The notes under the pieces were generated by a model. It was not told where the DNA came from, searched no databases, and saw nothing but the letters and a program-made list of their open reading frames with translations. A stretch of DNA of 64,000 bases, from contig CAWFIT010000012.1 in the NCBI GenBank assembly GCA_963815965.1, forward strand, positions 62,001 to 126,000, in the 5' to 3' direction. The translations under genes were made by a program, and so were the position numbers. Positions 36,623-46,900 of the stretch are shown one piece after another. Source of the stretch: DASVFB01 sp963815965 (GTDB taxonomy: Bacteria > Actinomycetota > Thermoleophilia > Gaiellales > Gaiellaceae). The stretch's first letter is position 1. Every line of letters starts with the position of its first letter.

Positions 36623-37318
36623 TTACGGGCCCTCGTATTCGTCGTGACGGCGCCACCACTCGTACGGCTTCGTCTGCGGGTACTCCGCGGGTGAGTCCTC
36701 CCATTCCTCCTGGCGGCCCAGCGGTGTCACGTCGAGGAAGGTCCACACGCTTCCGAGCGCCTCGACGCCCCGTGTCGTCGTGAAGTACGTGCGAAAGACG
36801 CTGTCGCCGTCACGCAGGAATACGCTGAGGCCGAACGTCTCGCCGTCCTGGTAGACGTCGGGCTGCGGCGTCTCCGGCCCGACGCCGAAGTCGACGTTGA
36901 ATTCGGTCTCGAACGACGAGTACCACGGGACCTTCCAGCCCATCCGCTTTCGGTACGCCTCGATCTTCGTCATCGGGGCGCGGGACACGAGCGCGAAGGA
37001 CGTGTCGCGAGCGTGGAGGTGGGCGAGGTGGCCGATCTGGTCGACGAACATCGAACAGCCGTTGCAGCCCGCCTCCTGGTTCGGCCCGAACATGAAGTGG
37101 TAGAGGAGCAATTGCCTGCGCCCCTCGAAGAGGTCGAGCAGGCTCGCCTTGCCGTTCGGCCCGCCGAAGACGTAGTCCTTGTCCATACGGACCATCGGCA
37201 GCCTGCGACGCTTGGCGGCGAGCGCGTCGCGTGCCCGAGTGGCTTCCTTTTCGTCGGCAAGAAGCGCGTCCCGCGCTGCCTGCCACTCCGTCGCGGAGAC
37301 GATCGGGGGAAGGTTCAC
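36623..37318 (-). CDS. DUF899 family thioredoxin-like protein (copy C)
   Basis: A 231-residue DUF899 protein with CxxC at Cys85/Cys88 (GCNGCSMF), LPMVRMDKDYVF, RMGWKVPWYSS and terminal EWWRRHDEYEGP. The GTG start overlaps the stop of the DUF2182 gene (GTGA), which proves the frame and suggests coupled translation. Long in-frame openings upstream are shadows of DUF2182. Third of four copies in the window. Confidence 0.9.
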   Translation of the reverse strand: MNLPPIVSATEWQAARDALLADEKEATRARDALAAKRRRLPMVRMDKDYVFGGPNGKASLLDLFEGRRQLLLYHFMFGPNQEAGCNGCSMFVDQIGHLAHLHARDTSFALVSRAPMTKIEAYRKRMGWKVPWYSSFETEFNVDFGVGPETPQPDVYQDGETFGLSVFLRDGDSVFRTYFTTTRGVEALGSVWTFLDVTPLGRQEEWEDSPAEYPQTKPYEWWRRHDEYEGP

Positions 37319-38052
37319 GGCGCTCCCATCTTCATAGACGGCGCGCCACCCGGCTCCGTCAGTCTCGGAACGCTCGCGGGCGACACGGCGACCGAAAGCC
37401 CGAGAACGACCAGGGCGACCGCGAACACTGGTGCGAGCCGCGGCCCGCGTGGCAGGACCTTTTCCGCGAAGATCGCAACGGCGACCACCGCCATCCAGAA
37501 GAGGCTCATCACACCGAGGACGAACAGCACCGCCATCAGGGCGCCGGAACAGCCGACGCAGTCGAGGCCGTGCGCGAGACCGCTCCGCAAAGCGCCCCCG
37601 CCGTGTGGTGCGCTGCGGCAGCGACGGAGGCTGCGCCGCTTCAACGGCGTCAGCTCGTAGATCCCCGCGGCGACGATCACGCCACCCGCGACGTACGGGC
37701 CGCCTCGGTTCCACGCGAGCCAGCCCAGGTCGAACGCGGTCACGAGCCGGAAGAGGGCGTAGGCCACGACGCCGTATCCCGTCCAGACCGCCAGGTACCC
37801 GGCCGTGAAGAGCAGTGTCGGCACGCGGGGGGCAAGTCGTGCGACGTGCCGCGCAGCCGGCGCCGCCGAAGGCAGCATCATCGCGGCGGTCATCGTCACC
37901 CAGATTCCGAGATACCACCCGAGCCCGCCGAGGTCGGTGCCCGGGCCCGCGTCCATCCCGCGCATCCGATCGACCGTGACTGTCCACGCAACGACCGCGC
38001 CGGCGACCAGCACGACCGTCGTTCGGCTGCGAGCGATGAGGTTCTGCGTCAT
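37315..38052 (-). CDS. DUF2182 integral membrane protein
   Basis: A 245-residue membrane protein with about seven hydrophobic helices. Family hallmarks: WYLGIWVTMTAAMMLPSAAPA, YLAVWTGYG, YELTPLKRRSLRRCRSA and GLDCVGCSGALMAVLFVLGVMSLFWM. Conserved Met/Cys/His residues in the helices hint at metal (copper-like) handling, but function is not established. ATG 38052 follows GGGAAGGAGG. Coupled to DUF899 C and divergent to DUF899 D across two palindromes. Confidence 0.9.
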   Translation of the reverse strand: MTQNLIARSRTTVVLVAGAVVAWTVTVDRMRGMDAGPGTDLGGLGWYLGIWVTMTAAMMLPSAAPAARHVARLAPRVPTLLFTAGYLAVWTGYGVVAYALFRLVTAFDLGWLAWNRGGPYVAGGVIVAAGIYELTPLKRRSLRRCRSAPHGGGALRSGLAHGLDCVGCSGALMAVLFVLGVMSLFWMAVVAVAIFAEKVLPRGPRLAPVFAVALVVLGLSVAVSPASVPRLTEPGGAPSMKMGAP

Positions 38053-38076
38053 CCTGGCCTCCTTCCCGGTGCTCAT

Positions 38077-38090
38077 CACGTCTAGACGTG
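38077..38090. promoter_or_regulatory. 14-bp perfect palindrome
   Basis: CACGTCTAGACGTG, a perfect 7+7 palindrome in the 122-base gap between the DUF2182/DUF899 C operon and DUF899 D. Possible operator. Confidence 0.5.
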
Positions 38091-38101
38091 CTGGAGGACG
38101 A

Positions 38102-38125
38102 AAACTCATCGGAAGCGATGAGTTT
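38102..38125. promoter_or_regulatory. 10-bp inverted repeat, likely operator
   Basis: AAACTCATCG (38102-38111) and CGATGAGTTT (38116-38125) around GAAG: a perfect repeat of the size used by TetR- or ArsR-like dimers, centred in the same divergent gap 28 bases from the other palindrome. Confidence 0.6.
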
Positions 38126-38174
38126 CCAGGTGGCCGTAGGTCTCATTTCCGAATCAACAGGGAAGGAGAACGAG

Positions 38175-38912
38175 ATGCCTGAGCACAGAACAGGAACCCG
38201 CGAGCAATGGCAGGCAGCCCGAGGCGAGCTCGCCAAGCTCGAGGCGGAGGAGGCCGAGCGAAACGAGGAGATCAAGAAAAAGCGTCTCGATCTCCCCTGG
38301 GTCCCGGTCGAGAAGCAGTACGAGTTCGACACCGAAGACGGCAAGAAGTCCCTCGCCGAGCTCTTCGACGGGCGCTCACAGCTGCTCGCCTACAACGTCA
38401 TGTTCGGCCCCGACTACACGCTCGGCGCCTGCCCCGGGTGCACGAGCCTGGCCGACGGTCTCGACGGCTCACTCGTCCACCTGAACCATCGCGACGTGAC
38501 GCTGCTCTGCTTCTCGAGGGCGCCGATCGAGCGGCTGACCGCCTACAAGCAGCGGATGGGATGGGAGTTCCCGTACGTCTCCACCTATAACAGCGACTTT
38601 GCTTTCGACTTCGGCCTCGCGCTGGCCGAGGAGCAGGCGCAGCAGATTCCCGAGGTGAAGCAAATGATCGACGATCCGCCCGACTGGCTCGAGGAGTGGT
38701 CAGGACAGATCGGGGCTGAGCTGAAGGACGGTCTGCGCGAGAACCCGAGCTGGATCGCCTTCGCGCGCGAGAACGGGACCGTCTACCACACGTACACGGT
38801 GTCGGCGCCCGACCCGTTCGTCGCGCCGTACTTCAGTTTCCTGCTCGAGCGAGCGCCGAAGGCCCAGCCCGTCGAGCCTCGCACGTGGCGGAAGGACGAA
38901 TACCCGGATTGA
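38175..38912 (+). CDS. DUF899 family thioredoxin-like protein (copy D)
   Basis: A 245-residue DUF899 protein with CxxC at Cys86/Cys89 (ACPGCTSL), a Glu/Lys-rich N-terminal helix, LPWVPVEKQYEF, RMGWEFPYVS and terminal TWRKDEYPD. It is the most divergent copy, with a different C-terminal half (IPEVKQMIDDPPDWLEEWSG). ATG 38175 follows GGAAGGAGAA. Divergent from the DUF2182-DUF899 C operon. Confidence 0.9.
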   Translation: MPEHRTGTREQWQAARGELAKLEAEEAERNEEIKKKRLDLPWVPVEKQYEFDTEDGKKSLAELFDGRSQLLAYNVMFGPDYTLGACPGCTSLADGLDGSLVHLNHRDVTLLCFSRAPIERLTAYKQRMGWEFPYVSTYNSDFAFDFGLALAEEQAQQIPEVKQMIDDPPDWLEEWSGQIGAELKDGLRENPSWIAFARENGTVYHTYTVSAPDPFVAPYFSFLLERAPKAQPVEPRTWRKDEYPD

Positions 38913-38951
38913 CGCCTAGCGCCGACGGACGTGTAGGTGCACGATTGGGGT

Positions 38952-41586
38952 ATGCGCGAGGCCGCCCAGAGGCCCGTCTCTGACGCTCCGGCGGAGCTGC
39001 TCGAGCGCGCCGCCGGATTGGAGGCGCTTTGCGAGTCGCTTGCATCGGTAAGACGCAGCGGTAGGGGGAGGGTCGTGCTCGTCGGCGGGGAGGCTGGGGT
39101 CGGAAAGACCGCGCTCCTACGACGGTTCTGCAGGGAGCGCGAAGGATCGGCCCCGATCCTCTGGGGTGGTTGCGATCCGCTGTTCACTCCGCGGCCGCTG
39201 GGCCCGCTGCTCTCGGTCGCCGAGGAAGCCGGTGGGCCGCTCGAGGAAGTCGTCACGAACGGGGCGATGCCGCACGAGCTTGCGGCGGCGCTCGTTCGTC
39301 AGCTGAGCGCGCACCCTGGAACCGTTTTCGTACTCGAGGATGTGCACTGGGCGGACGAGGCCACGCTCGATGTGCTGAAGCTGCTCGCCCGCAGAGTCGC
39401 GGCGGTGCCGGTGCTCGTCGTCGCGAGCTTCCGTGACGATGAGCTCGACCCGGGCCACCCGTTGCGGCGCGTGCTCGGGGAGCTCGCGACGAGCGCGACG
39501 GTGCGGCGGTTGAAGCTCGATCGTCTCTCTCCCGAGGCGGTCGCCCGGCTTGCACAGCCGCTCGGCGTGGATCCGGACGAGCTTTACCGCAAGACCGCAG
39601 GCAACCCCTTCTTCGTTGTCGAGGCGCTGGCCGCAGGCGTCGACGAGATACCCGACACGGTCAGGGATGCCGTGCTCGCACGCGTTGCGCGACTGAGCAC
39701 GGCAGCCAGGTCGCTGCTCGAGGCGGTCGCGCTGGTGCCGCCGCAGGCCGAGCTTTGGCTCTTGGACGCGCTCGCGGAGGACGTCGGCTGTCTTCAGGAA
39801 TGTCTCGCATCGGGCATGCTCGCGGCCGAGCCGTCGAGCGTTGCGTTCCGGCACGAGCTTGCCCGTCTGGCAGTCGAGGACTCGGTCGCGCCGAACCGGC
39901 GAGTCGGCTTGCACAGGGCCGCGCTCGTGGCGCTGGCCGACCCACCGAGCGGCGAGCCCGACCTCGCCCGACTCGCCCATCATGCGGAGGCGGCTCGGGA
40001 CGCAGACGCGGTACTCCGTTTCGCACCCGCCGCGGCCGCACGGGCTGGCCTCGCTGGGCGCTTACCGCGAGGCTGCCGCGCAGTACGCACGTGCTCTCCG
40101 CTTCGGTCATCGCCTGTCGCTCGGTGAGCGCGCCGACCTTCTCGAGTTGCGCGCGAGCGCCTGCTACGTGACCGATGAGTACGACCAGGGGATTGCAGCG
40201 CTCCGAGAAGCGCTCGAATGCCGCACCGCGCTGGGCGACCGGCTCAGGGAAGGCGACGTGCTTCGCCGGCTCTCGGATTTCCTCTGGTGCCCGGGCCGAA
40301 CTGCGGAGTCGGAGCGTCGGGCGCGCGAAGCCGTCGCGTTGCTCGAGACGCTCCCCCTCGGGAGGGAGCTGGCGATGGCCTACGCGAACCTCGCGTCGAA
40401 CTGCCTCGCCGCGCAGAGGTCGGAGGAGTCTGCCGGCTGGGCCGCTCGCGCGCTCGAGCTTGCGGACCGTCTCGAAGACACGGAGATCTCCGTCTACGCA
40501 CTCGCCACGCTCGGCGTCGCGACCCTCGGCGTCGGCGGCATCGCGAGGCTCGAGCAGAGTCTCGAGATCGCGCGGCGAGACGGGCTCGCCGAGCAGGTCG
40601 CGCGGGCATACGTGCTGCTCGCCGAGACAGCAGTCATCGCGCGCCGCCACGCGGCGGCGAGCAAGTACCTCGAGGCCGGAATCGGGTATTGCAGCGAGCG
40701 AGGTCTCGATCTCTTCCTGCTCTATCTGCTCGCCTTTCGGGCCCGGTTGCAGCTCGACCAGGGTCGCTGGGCCGATGCGGCCGACTCCGCTTCTGCGGTG
40801 CTTCGCATCCAGCGCACCTCGATCAATCCCCGGATCATCTCGCTCGTCGTGCTCGGCCTCGTGCGAGCGCGGCGCGGAGATCCCGGGCAATGGGACGCGC
40901 TCGACGAGGCATGGCGACTGGCGGAGCCGACCGGGGAGCTGCCACGTCTCGGCCCGGTAGCGGCAGCCAGAGCGGAGGCGGCCTGGCTGGAGGGCGACCG
41001 CGAGGCCGTTGCGGCCGCGACCGAGAATGCCCTGTCCCTCGCCGAGGAGCGGAGCTCGTGGCGGCTCGCGGGCGAGCTCGCCGAATGGCGTCGGCGCGCC
41101 GGCCTCGACGAAAAAGCGCCCGAAGGAGCTGCCGAGCCATACGCGCTCGAGCTCGCCGGTGACTGGGCGCGGGCGGCCGACGCCTGGGCCGCGATCGGCT
41201 GCCCGTACGAGGCAGCGCTCGCACTGGCGGCGGCCGACGACGAGAAGGCGCTGCGGCGTTCGCTCGCCGAACTGCAACAGCTGGGCGCTCGCCCGGCTGC
41301 GGCGATCGTGGCTCGGCGGCTGCGCGAGCGTGGGGTGCGCGGTCTCCCACGAGGGCCCCGCGCCGCGACACGCGCGAACCCGGCCGGTCTGACGGCGCGC
41401 CAACTGGAGGTACTTGCGCTGCTCGCGGAGGGGCTCACGAACTCGCAGATCGCCGATCGCCTCGTCGTTTCGCAGCGGACTGTCGACCACCACGTTGCGA
41501 CGACCCTGCAAAAGCTCGCCGTCCGCACGCGCGCCGAGGCGAGCGCCCGAGCCGTGCGGCTCGGCCTCGCCGGCCAAGATAGGTAG
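38952..41586 (+). pseudogene. Large ATP-binding LuxR (LAL-type) regulator, one frameshift
   Basis: STAND-type regulator of about 877 residues once repaired. AAA/NACHT-like ATPase with Walker A GGEAGVGKT (45-53) and Walker B-like VFVLEDVHWADEA, a long helical repeat middle region (TPR-like, rich in Ala/Glu/Arg), and a C-terminal LuxR HTH (LTARQLEVLALLAEGLTNSQIADRL, VSQRTVDHHVATTLQKL). The frame changes near 40050 (extra G in the CGGGCTGG context); the locus is one base too long. ATG 38952 is preferred over GTG 38937. Target unknown; the DUF4242/secreted-protein pair follows. Confidence 0.85.
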
Positions 41587-41681
41587 CCAGGCTCGCGAAA
41601 TGTAGGCAGGCCCACCGATGCCGTGGCGGGTCCGACTCCGCATCCTCGATTGGCAGGAGAAACGCGAGCCGAGGAGGAGCG

Positions 41682-41954
41682 ATGCCGCGGTATGTAATCG
41701 AACGCACTTTTCCCACCGGGTTGGGCATCCCCGCGAACCCAGCGGGGGCAGTCGAGTGCCGCAACGTGGTCGATTGCAACGCGGAGGAGGGCGTCACGTG
41801 GCTGCAGTCGTACGTCAGCGCGAACGACAAGGCGACGTTCTGTGTCTACGAGGCGCCCAGTCCGGAGGCGATCAGGCGGGCGGCGGCCCGTAACGGACTG
41901 CCGGTCGATCGGATCACCCAGGTCCGCGTTCTCGATCCCCATTTCGTTGGATGA
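41682..41954 (+). CDS. DUF4242 family small protein
   Basis: A 90-residue ferredoxin-like-fold protein of the DUF4242 family (related to the nickel-binding SCO4226 of Streptomyces). Features: MPRYVIERTFPTGL, VTWLQSYVSANDKATFCVYEAPSPEAIRRAA and VDRITQVRVLDP. ATG with a GAGGAG site. It is followed 13 bases later by a secreted protein, probably in one operon. Confidence 0.85.
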   Translation: MPRYVIERTFPTGLGIPANPAGAVECRNVVDCNAEEGVTWLQSYVSANDKATFCVYEAPSPEAIRRAAARNGLPVDRITQVRVLDPHFVG

Positions 41955-41967
41955 GGAGGTTCGAACC

Positions 41968-42522
41968 ATGCGAAAGGCACACTTTCGGATCGCGCTCGGC
42001 GCCACGCTCGTCGGGCTGGTCGCACTCACGATTCTGCTGACGTCGATCTCGTTCGCGTCGGCCGGTGATGAGCATTCGTTGACGGCGGTGGCTGCTCAGG
42101 CAACGGCCCGCTTCCACGACCTCGACCAGGCACAGCACGCAGGGTGGAACACCCTGGTCAAGGACAAGTTCGGCGTCGTCTGCATCGACAACCAGCCGGT
42201 CGGCGCTATGGGCGTTCACTGGGCGAATGGACCGCTCCTCGGCGATGCCGTTCTCGATCCGACCCGGCCCGAGGCGCTCGTCTACGCCCCGAACGCCAAC
42301 GGACAGCCGAAGCTGGCCGCGCTCGAGTACATCGTCTTCGCGTCTGCGTGGACGGCCGCCGGGCACACGGGTCCACCCGAGCTCTTCGGGCAGCCGTTCT
42401 TCTTCTCGCCGGACGGGAACCGCTTCGGGATCCCGGCCTTCTGGGCGCTCCATGTCTGGATCTGGCACCCGAACCCGGCCGGGACGTTCCAGCCGTGGAA
42501 TCCGCGGGTGCACTGCCCCTGA
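41968..42522 (+). CDS. Conserved secreted protein of unknown function
   Basis: A 184-residue exported protein: signal peptide about 1-32 (hydrophobic LGATLVGLVALTILLTSISFASAG), then a globular domain with AGWNTLVKDKFGVVCIDN, GAMGVHWANGPLLGD, ALEYIVFASAWT and WALHVWIWHPNPAGTFQPWNP, and two Cys that may pair. I know similar actinobacterial proteins only as hypotheticals. Strong GAGGAGG site overlapping the DUF4242 stop. Confidence 0.75.
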   Translation: MRKAHFRIALGATLVGLVALTILLTSISFASAGDEHSLTAVAAQATARFHDLDQAQHAGWNTLVKDKFGVVCIDNQPVGAMGVHWANGPLLGDAVLDPTRPEALVYAPNANGQPKLAALEYIVFASAWTAAGHTGPPELFGQPFFFSPDGNRFGIPAFWALHVWIWHPNPAGTFQPWNPRVHCP

Positions 42523-42535
42523 ACACGCTGACGGT

Positions 42536-42562
42536 AGGGGCGGCGGCTCGGCCGTCGCCCCT
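42536..42562. terminator. Bidirectional hairpin terminator
   Basis: 12-bp stem (AGGGGCGGCGGC / GCCGTCGCCCCT, one G-T wobble) with a TCG loop, followed by TAAA, between two convergent genes that end at 42522 and 42595. Confidence 0.65.
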
Positions 42563-42594
42563 AAACCTCTCCCAGGTCCCTTAGCGTCGTCGGC

Positions 42595-43689
42595 TCACGG
42601 CACGAGCACGAGCTTTCCATTCGCCGCCGAGCTCTCGAGCAGCTCGTGTGCGCGGCGCGCGTCGGTGAGCGGCATGCGCTCGGCCACGACCGGGTGGATC
42701 TCGCCCCGACGAAGCAGCTCGAGCAACGCGAGGAAGTCCTCCCGGAACTCTTCCGGGTCCCGGGGACCTCCACCCACTGGAAGCGGGTGGCGACTTCCCA
42801 CGGGAAGCAGCTGGTGTCCCTCGCGCAGCTTCTGGATCCGGTAGGCCGACACCCGCCGGCGGGGCGAGAGCAAGCCCCAAAGCGCGACGGTCGCGGTGGC
42901 CGCGTACCACTCGACCCACCCTCGCCAACTCTTGTGTCCGTGCACAATCGTGGCGGAGTGGCCGTAGAGGACGAGCCGTCCGCCGGGCCGCAGCGCGCGG
43001 AAGGAACGAAGCGACACCGCGCCGCCGAGCCCGTCGAGCACGACGTCGACGCCTTTCCCGGGGAGCTCGCGCACGCGGGCCAGGAAGTCCTCATGTTGGT
43101 AGTCGATCGCTACAGCGCCGAGCCGCTCGACCGCGGTGCGGTCGCGAGCGGAACAGGTCCCATACAGGCGAACCCCGGCCAGCGAGCCGAGCTCGAGCAC
43201 CGCGGTGCCCACTCTGCCGGCCGCGCCGTGCACGAGCACCGTCTCGCCGCTCTTCACCTCCGCCGTGCGGTGAAGCAGCTGATAGGCGGTCATGTAAGTC
43301 AGCACGAGGCTGACGACTTCCGCCGGGTCGAGTTCCTCGGGTACCGCAACCGCGTTCGCCTCCAGCACGCAGACGCGCTCCGCATCGGCGCCCCAGACGG
43401 TCAGAGCGGCGATTCGGTCTCCCTCGCGCAGCCTCGTGCAGCCCGGGCCGAGCTCCTCAACGACGCCGACGAGGTCGTAGCCGGGCGTGAACGGCGGCTT
43501 CGGCACGCCGAGATACGTGCCGGCGCGCAACTGCGCGTCGGTGAACGACACGCCGGCGGCAAGAACCCTGACACGAACCTCGCCCGGACCCGGCCGGGGA
43601 ACGTCGGCCTCCACCACCTTCAAGACCTCGGGACCGCCGAAGTGATCGACGACGACGCGTTTCATCCGTTGCTGTGTTGCAGAACTCAT
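42595..43689 (-). CDS. NAD(P)-dependent medium-chain dehydrogenase/quinone oxidoreductase
   Basis: Zinc-free MDR enzyme of 364 residues: GroES-like domain (MKRVVVDHFGGPEVLKVVEADVPRP; PGYDLVGVVEELGP), Rossmann motif VLVHGAAGRVGTAVLELG and a C-terminal PLTDARRAHELLESS. There is an unusual Pro/Gly-rich insert (LLPVGSRHPLPVGGGP) where relatives have a short loop before the last helix. ATG 43689 with AAAGGAGGAG. Divergent to the GH3 gene. Substrate unknown. Confidence 0.88.
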   Translation of the reverse strand: MSSATQQRMKRVVVDHFGGPEVLKVVEADVPRPGPGEVRVRVLAAGVSFTDAQLRAGTYLGVPKPPFTPGYDLVGVVEELGPGCTRLREGDRIAALTVWGADAERVCVLEANAVAVPEELDPAEVVSLVLTYMTAYQLLHRTAEVKSGETVLVHGAAGRVGTAVLELGSLAGVRLYGTCSARDRTAVERLGAVAIDYQHEDFLARVRELPGKGVDVVLDGLGGAVSLRSFRALRPGGRLVLYGHSATIVHGHKSWRGWVEWYAATATVALWGLLSPRRRVSAYRIQKLREGHQLLPVGSRHPLPVGGGPRDPEEFREDFLALLELLRRGEIHPVVAERMPLTDARRAHELLESSAANGKLVLVP

Positions 43690-43931
43690 TGCTCCTCCTT
43701 TGCGGCCACCCCGAGCGTCATCAACCTCCTTGGGCCTGTGAGGCATGTCACGATCGCGACGCGCGCGTCATCGGTGGAATGCCCGTCCGCGGTCAGTGTT
43801 TTCTACTGAGTTGGGCCGCGGGACGTGCCGGCGTCCCGGCCAATTCAGGGCCGCAACAGTATCCGGCTCAGGTCTGTTATTGATACCGCGCCCAGGCGCC
43901 CCGTCGCCGTCTCGTGACAAGGGGGATCACG

Positions 43932-46900
43932 ATGTCCCGATTCGTCCGCAGCCGTTCTTCGCTCGGCGCGGCGGCCGTTGCTGCAATCGCCGCCGCGATC
44001 GTCCTCGCACCGGCGGGAGCGGCGCCGCCGCAGGCCGACACCTGCTTCGGCGGCCCACCGATCGGGCCTGCCTGCGGGACGCTCACGGAGGCGAACCTCC
44101 ACCAGCTCGTCGCGGACCTGACGCTCGCGCAGAAGGTCGGGCTCGTGCACGGCCAGGCCGAGACGACTGATCCGCAGTTCGGCTGCGGCAACACCGGCCA
44201 GCCGGACGCCTTCCCGGTGATCAACCCGGGTGCGACCGGGGCGGCGCTCGTCGCCGGCTGCGTCGGCCAGGCCGGCATCAACAACGGCGTGAAGAGCCTC
44301 GGTATCCCGCCGCTTCGGCAGACGGACGGTCCTGCCGGCGTGCGGCTCAGTCACCAGGAGACGGGCCTTCCGGCGCCGGTCGGGTTGACGGCGACGTTCG
44401 ACCGCTCTGCGGCGAACGCGTACGGCGTGGTGATCGGCCGCGAGGGCCGCGCGACGAATCAGGACGTGCTTTACGCGCCGATGATCAACCAGGTCGCGTT
44501 CGTCACGGCCGGGCGCAACTTCGAGACGCTCGGCGAGGATCCGTTCCTCGCGGGCGAGCTCGTCGCGGACGAGACGCGGGGCGTTCAGCGCGAGGGTCTG
44601 ATCGTGACGTTGAAGCACATGGCAATGAATGACTTCGAGAACGCGCGCACGAACACGGCGATCAAGCTCGACGAGCGGATGCTTCACGAGCTCGAGCTGC
44701 AGGCGTTCGAGAAGGGCATCCAGGAGGGGCACGCGGGCTCGATCATGTGCGCGTACAGCCGCATCAGCCAATCGGACACGGGCTTCGATACCTACTCGTG
44801 CGGCAACAACCTGCTGCTCAACACGATCGCGCGCCAGGAGCTCGGCTTCACCGGCTGGGTGCTGACCGATTTCGGCGCCGTGCACAGGCTCAGCGACATC
44901 CTCGGCGGCGTCGACTCTGCGATGCCGAACGGGAACGTTGCGGGCATCAGGGACGAGCCGAACCCCGGCAACCTGGCCGATCCACCGTTCAACAACAACG
45001 TCTTCGCGGCCGGCGCCAGCTTCCCCCAGAGCATCGTCGGGAATGGCAAGACCCTGACCGAGGCTGTCCTGAACGGGACGAACGCGATCGCGGTGAACGG
45101 CAACTACCCGCCGATTCCCGCCGTCAGCGGCGCCGATTGGGCGACGGCACTCGACCGAGCCGTCTTCCACATCCTCACGTCGATGAACCGTGCGCGGTTG
45201 CTCGAGGGAACGCCGTACGGCTCGCAGAGCGGCGGATGCACGGCTGCGGCGGCGAACTGCACGCCGCTCGTGGCGGCGCGTCCGGACCTGCAGGCTCTGA
45301 TGGCGCCCGACTTCGCGATCGCGAAGGACGTCGCCGAGAAGAGCGCGACGCTGTTGAAGAACGACGGCGGTGCGCTGCCTCTGCGCGGCTCCGATTTCGC
45401 GGGCGACGGCGTTCTCGTCATGGGCCCGACCGCGACGGCGACGTACGTCGGCGGCGGCGGCAGCGCTCACGTGACGCCGTTCGAGCCGATCACGAATTCA
45501 CTCACCGCGCTTCGTGCGGCGGCCGGTGCGGGCACGGTGAACTACGTCCAGGGCTACGACCTCGACGGCGAGGTCGTGCCGTCGTCGGCGACCACCAACG
45601 GCGTGCAAGCCGGCTGGCTGCGCCAGCAGATCTCGACGACGGTCCCAACGCCGCCCGCGGCTCCCGGGCCGTGCACGGGAACGTGCGCGCCGGATCAGGT
45701 CGACTCGACAGTCGACTACACGAGTCAGACGACGACGCTGCCGGCGGGAACTGCCTGGCGCTGGACGACGCACTTCACGGCCCCGTCGGCAGGAACGTGG
45801 CAGTTGAAGATCTTCGTCAAGAACCAGAGCAGCGCGCAGCTGTTCGTCGACGGCCTGGCGACGGCGCAGCGCCGGATCAACATGGGCGCGTACGGCGTCG
45901 CCGGCGGCGGGATCGGCGGCTCGTCGATCGCCGCGTGGGACGGGCTCGCGCAGACGGCGAAGTCGCACGACGGTCTCGAGCTTCAGCAGGCGGCGTTCAC
46001 GACGACCTTCACCGCGGGCGAGTCGCACGACCTCGACCTGCGCGCATACGCGAACGCGACGACCCCGCTGTCCGTCCGCTTCGAATGGGTGCCGCCCGAC
46101 TGGCAAGCGCGGTCGATCGCGGCGGCCGTCACAGCGGCGCAGAACGCGAACAAGGTTGTGATCTTTGCGTACGACGACGGCACCGAGGGCTCGGACCGCG
46201 GCGGCAACGACCAGAACGTCGGGCTCGAGCTTCCGGGCTGGCAGGACGACCTGATCTCCGCGGTCGCAGCCGTGAACCCGAACATCGTCGTGGTGCTGAA
46301 CACCGGCGACGCCGTCTACATGCCGTGGCTTGCGAGTGCGAAGTCGGTGCTCGAGATGTGGTATCCGGGCGTCGCGGGTGGAGTCGCGACCGCGGACGTC
46401 CTGATCGGCACGGTGACGCCCAGCGGCAAGCTGCCGATCACGTTCCCGGACGGCGGGGCCGCGCGCCCGCGCTTCCCGACCGACGATCCCGGCTGCAACC
46501 CGGCCGCGATCGTCATCCCGAACAACAGCACGGGCACCGGTGCGAACGACGGCAACTGCCCGCTCTACCCGGGCGTGTTCATGAGCAACGCGACGCAGGG
46601 CCAGCACACGTACCGCACCGTCGACATGGAGGCGAACGGCATCTTCCAGGGCTACCGCTGGTACGACGTGCACGGAAAGGCGCCGCTCTTCCCCTTCGGC
46701 CACGGGCTCTCGTACACGCAGTTCACGTACTCGAACCTGATCGTGACGCCGAGCGTCGGCGCAATGACGGTGTCGTTCGACGTGACGAACTCAGGCTCGG
46801 TGAAGGGGGACGAGGTGCCGCAGGTCTACATCGGCTCGCCGGCCTCGCCGCCGGTGCCGATGGCCGTGCGCGCGCTCGCGGGATTCGAGCGCGTGTCACT

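Noticed and set aside
37231..38085. + strand frame of 284 residues opposite DUF2182
   Set aside because: Arg/Glu/Asp/His-rich antisense of a clear membrane-protein gene.
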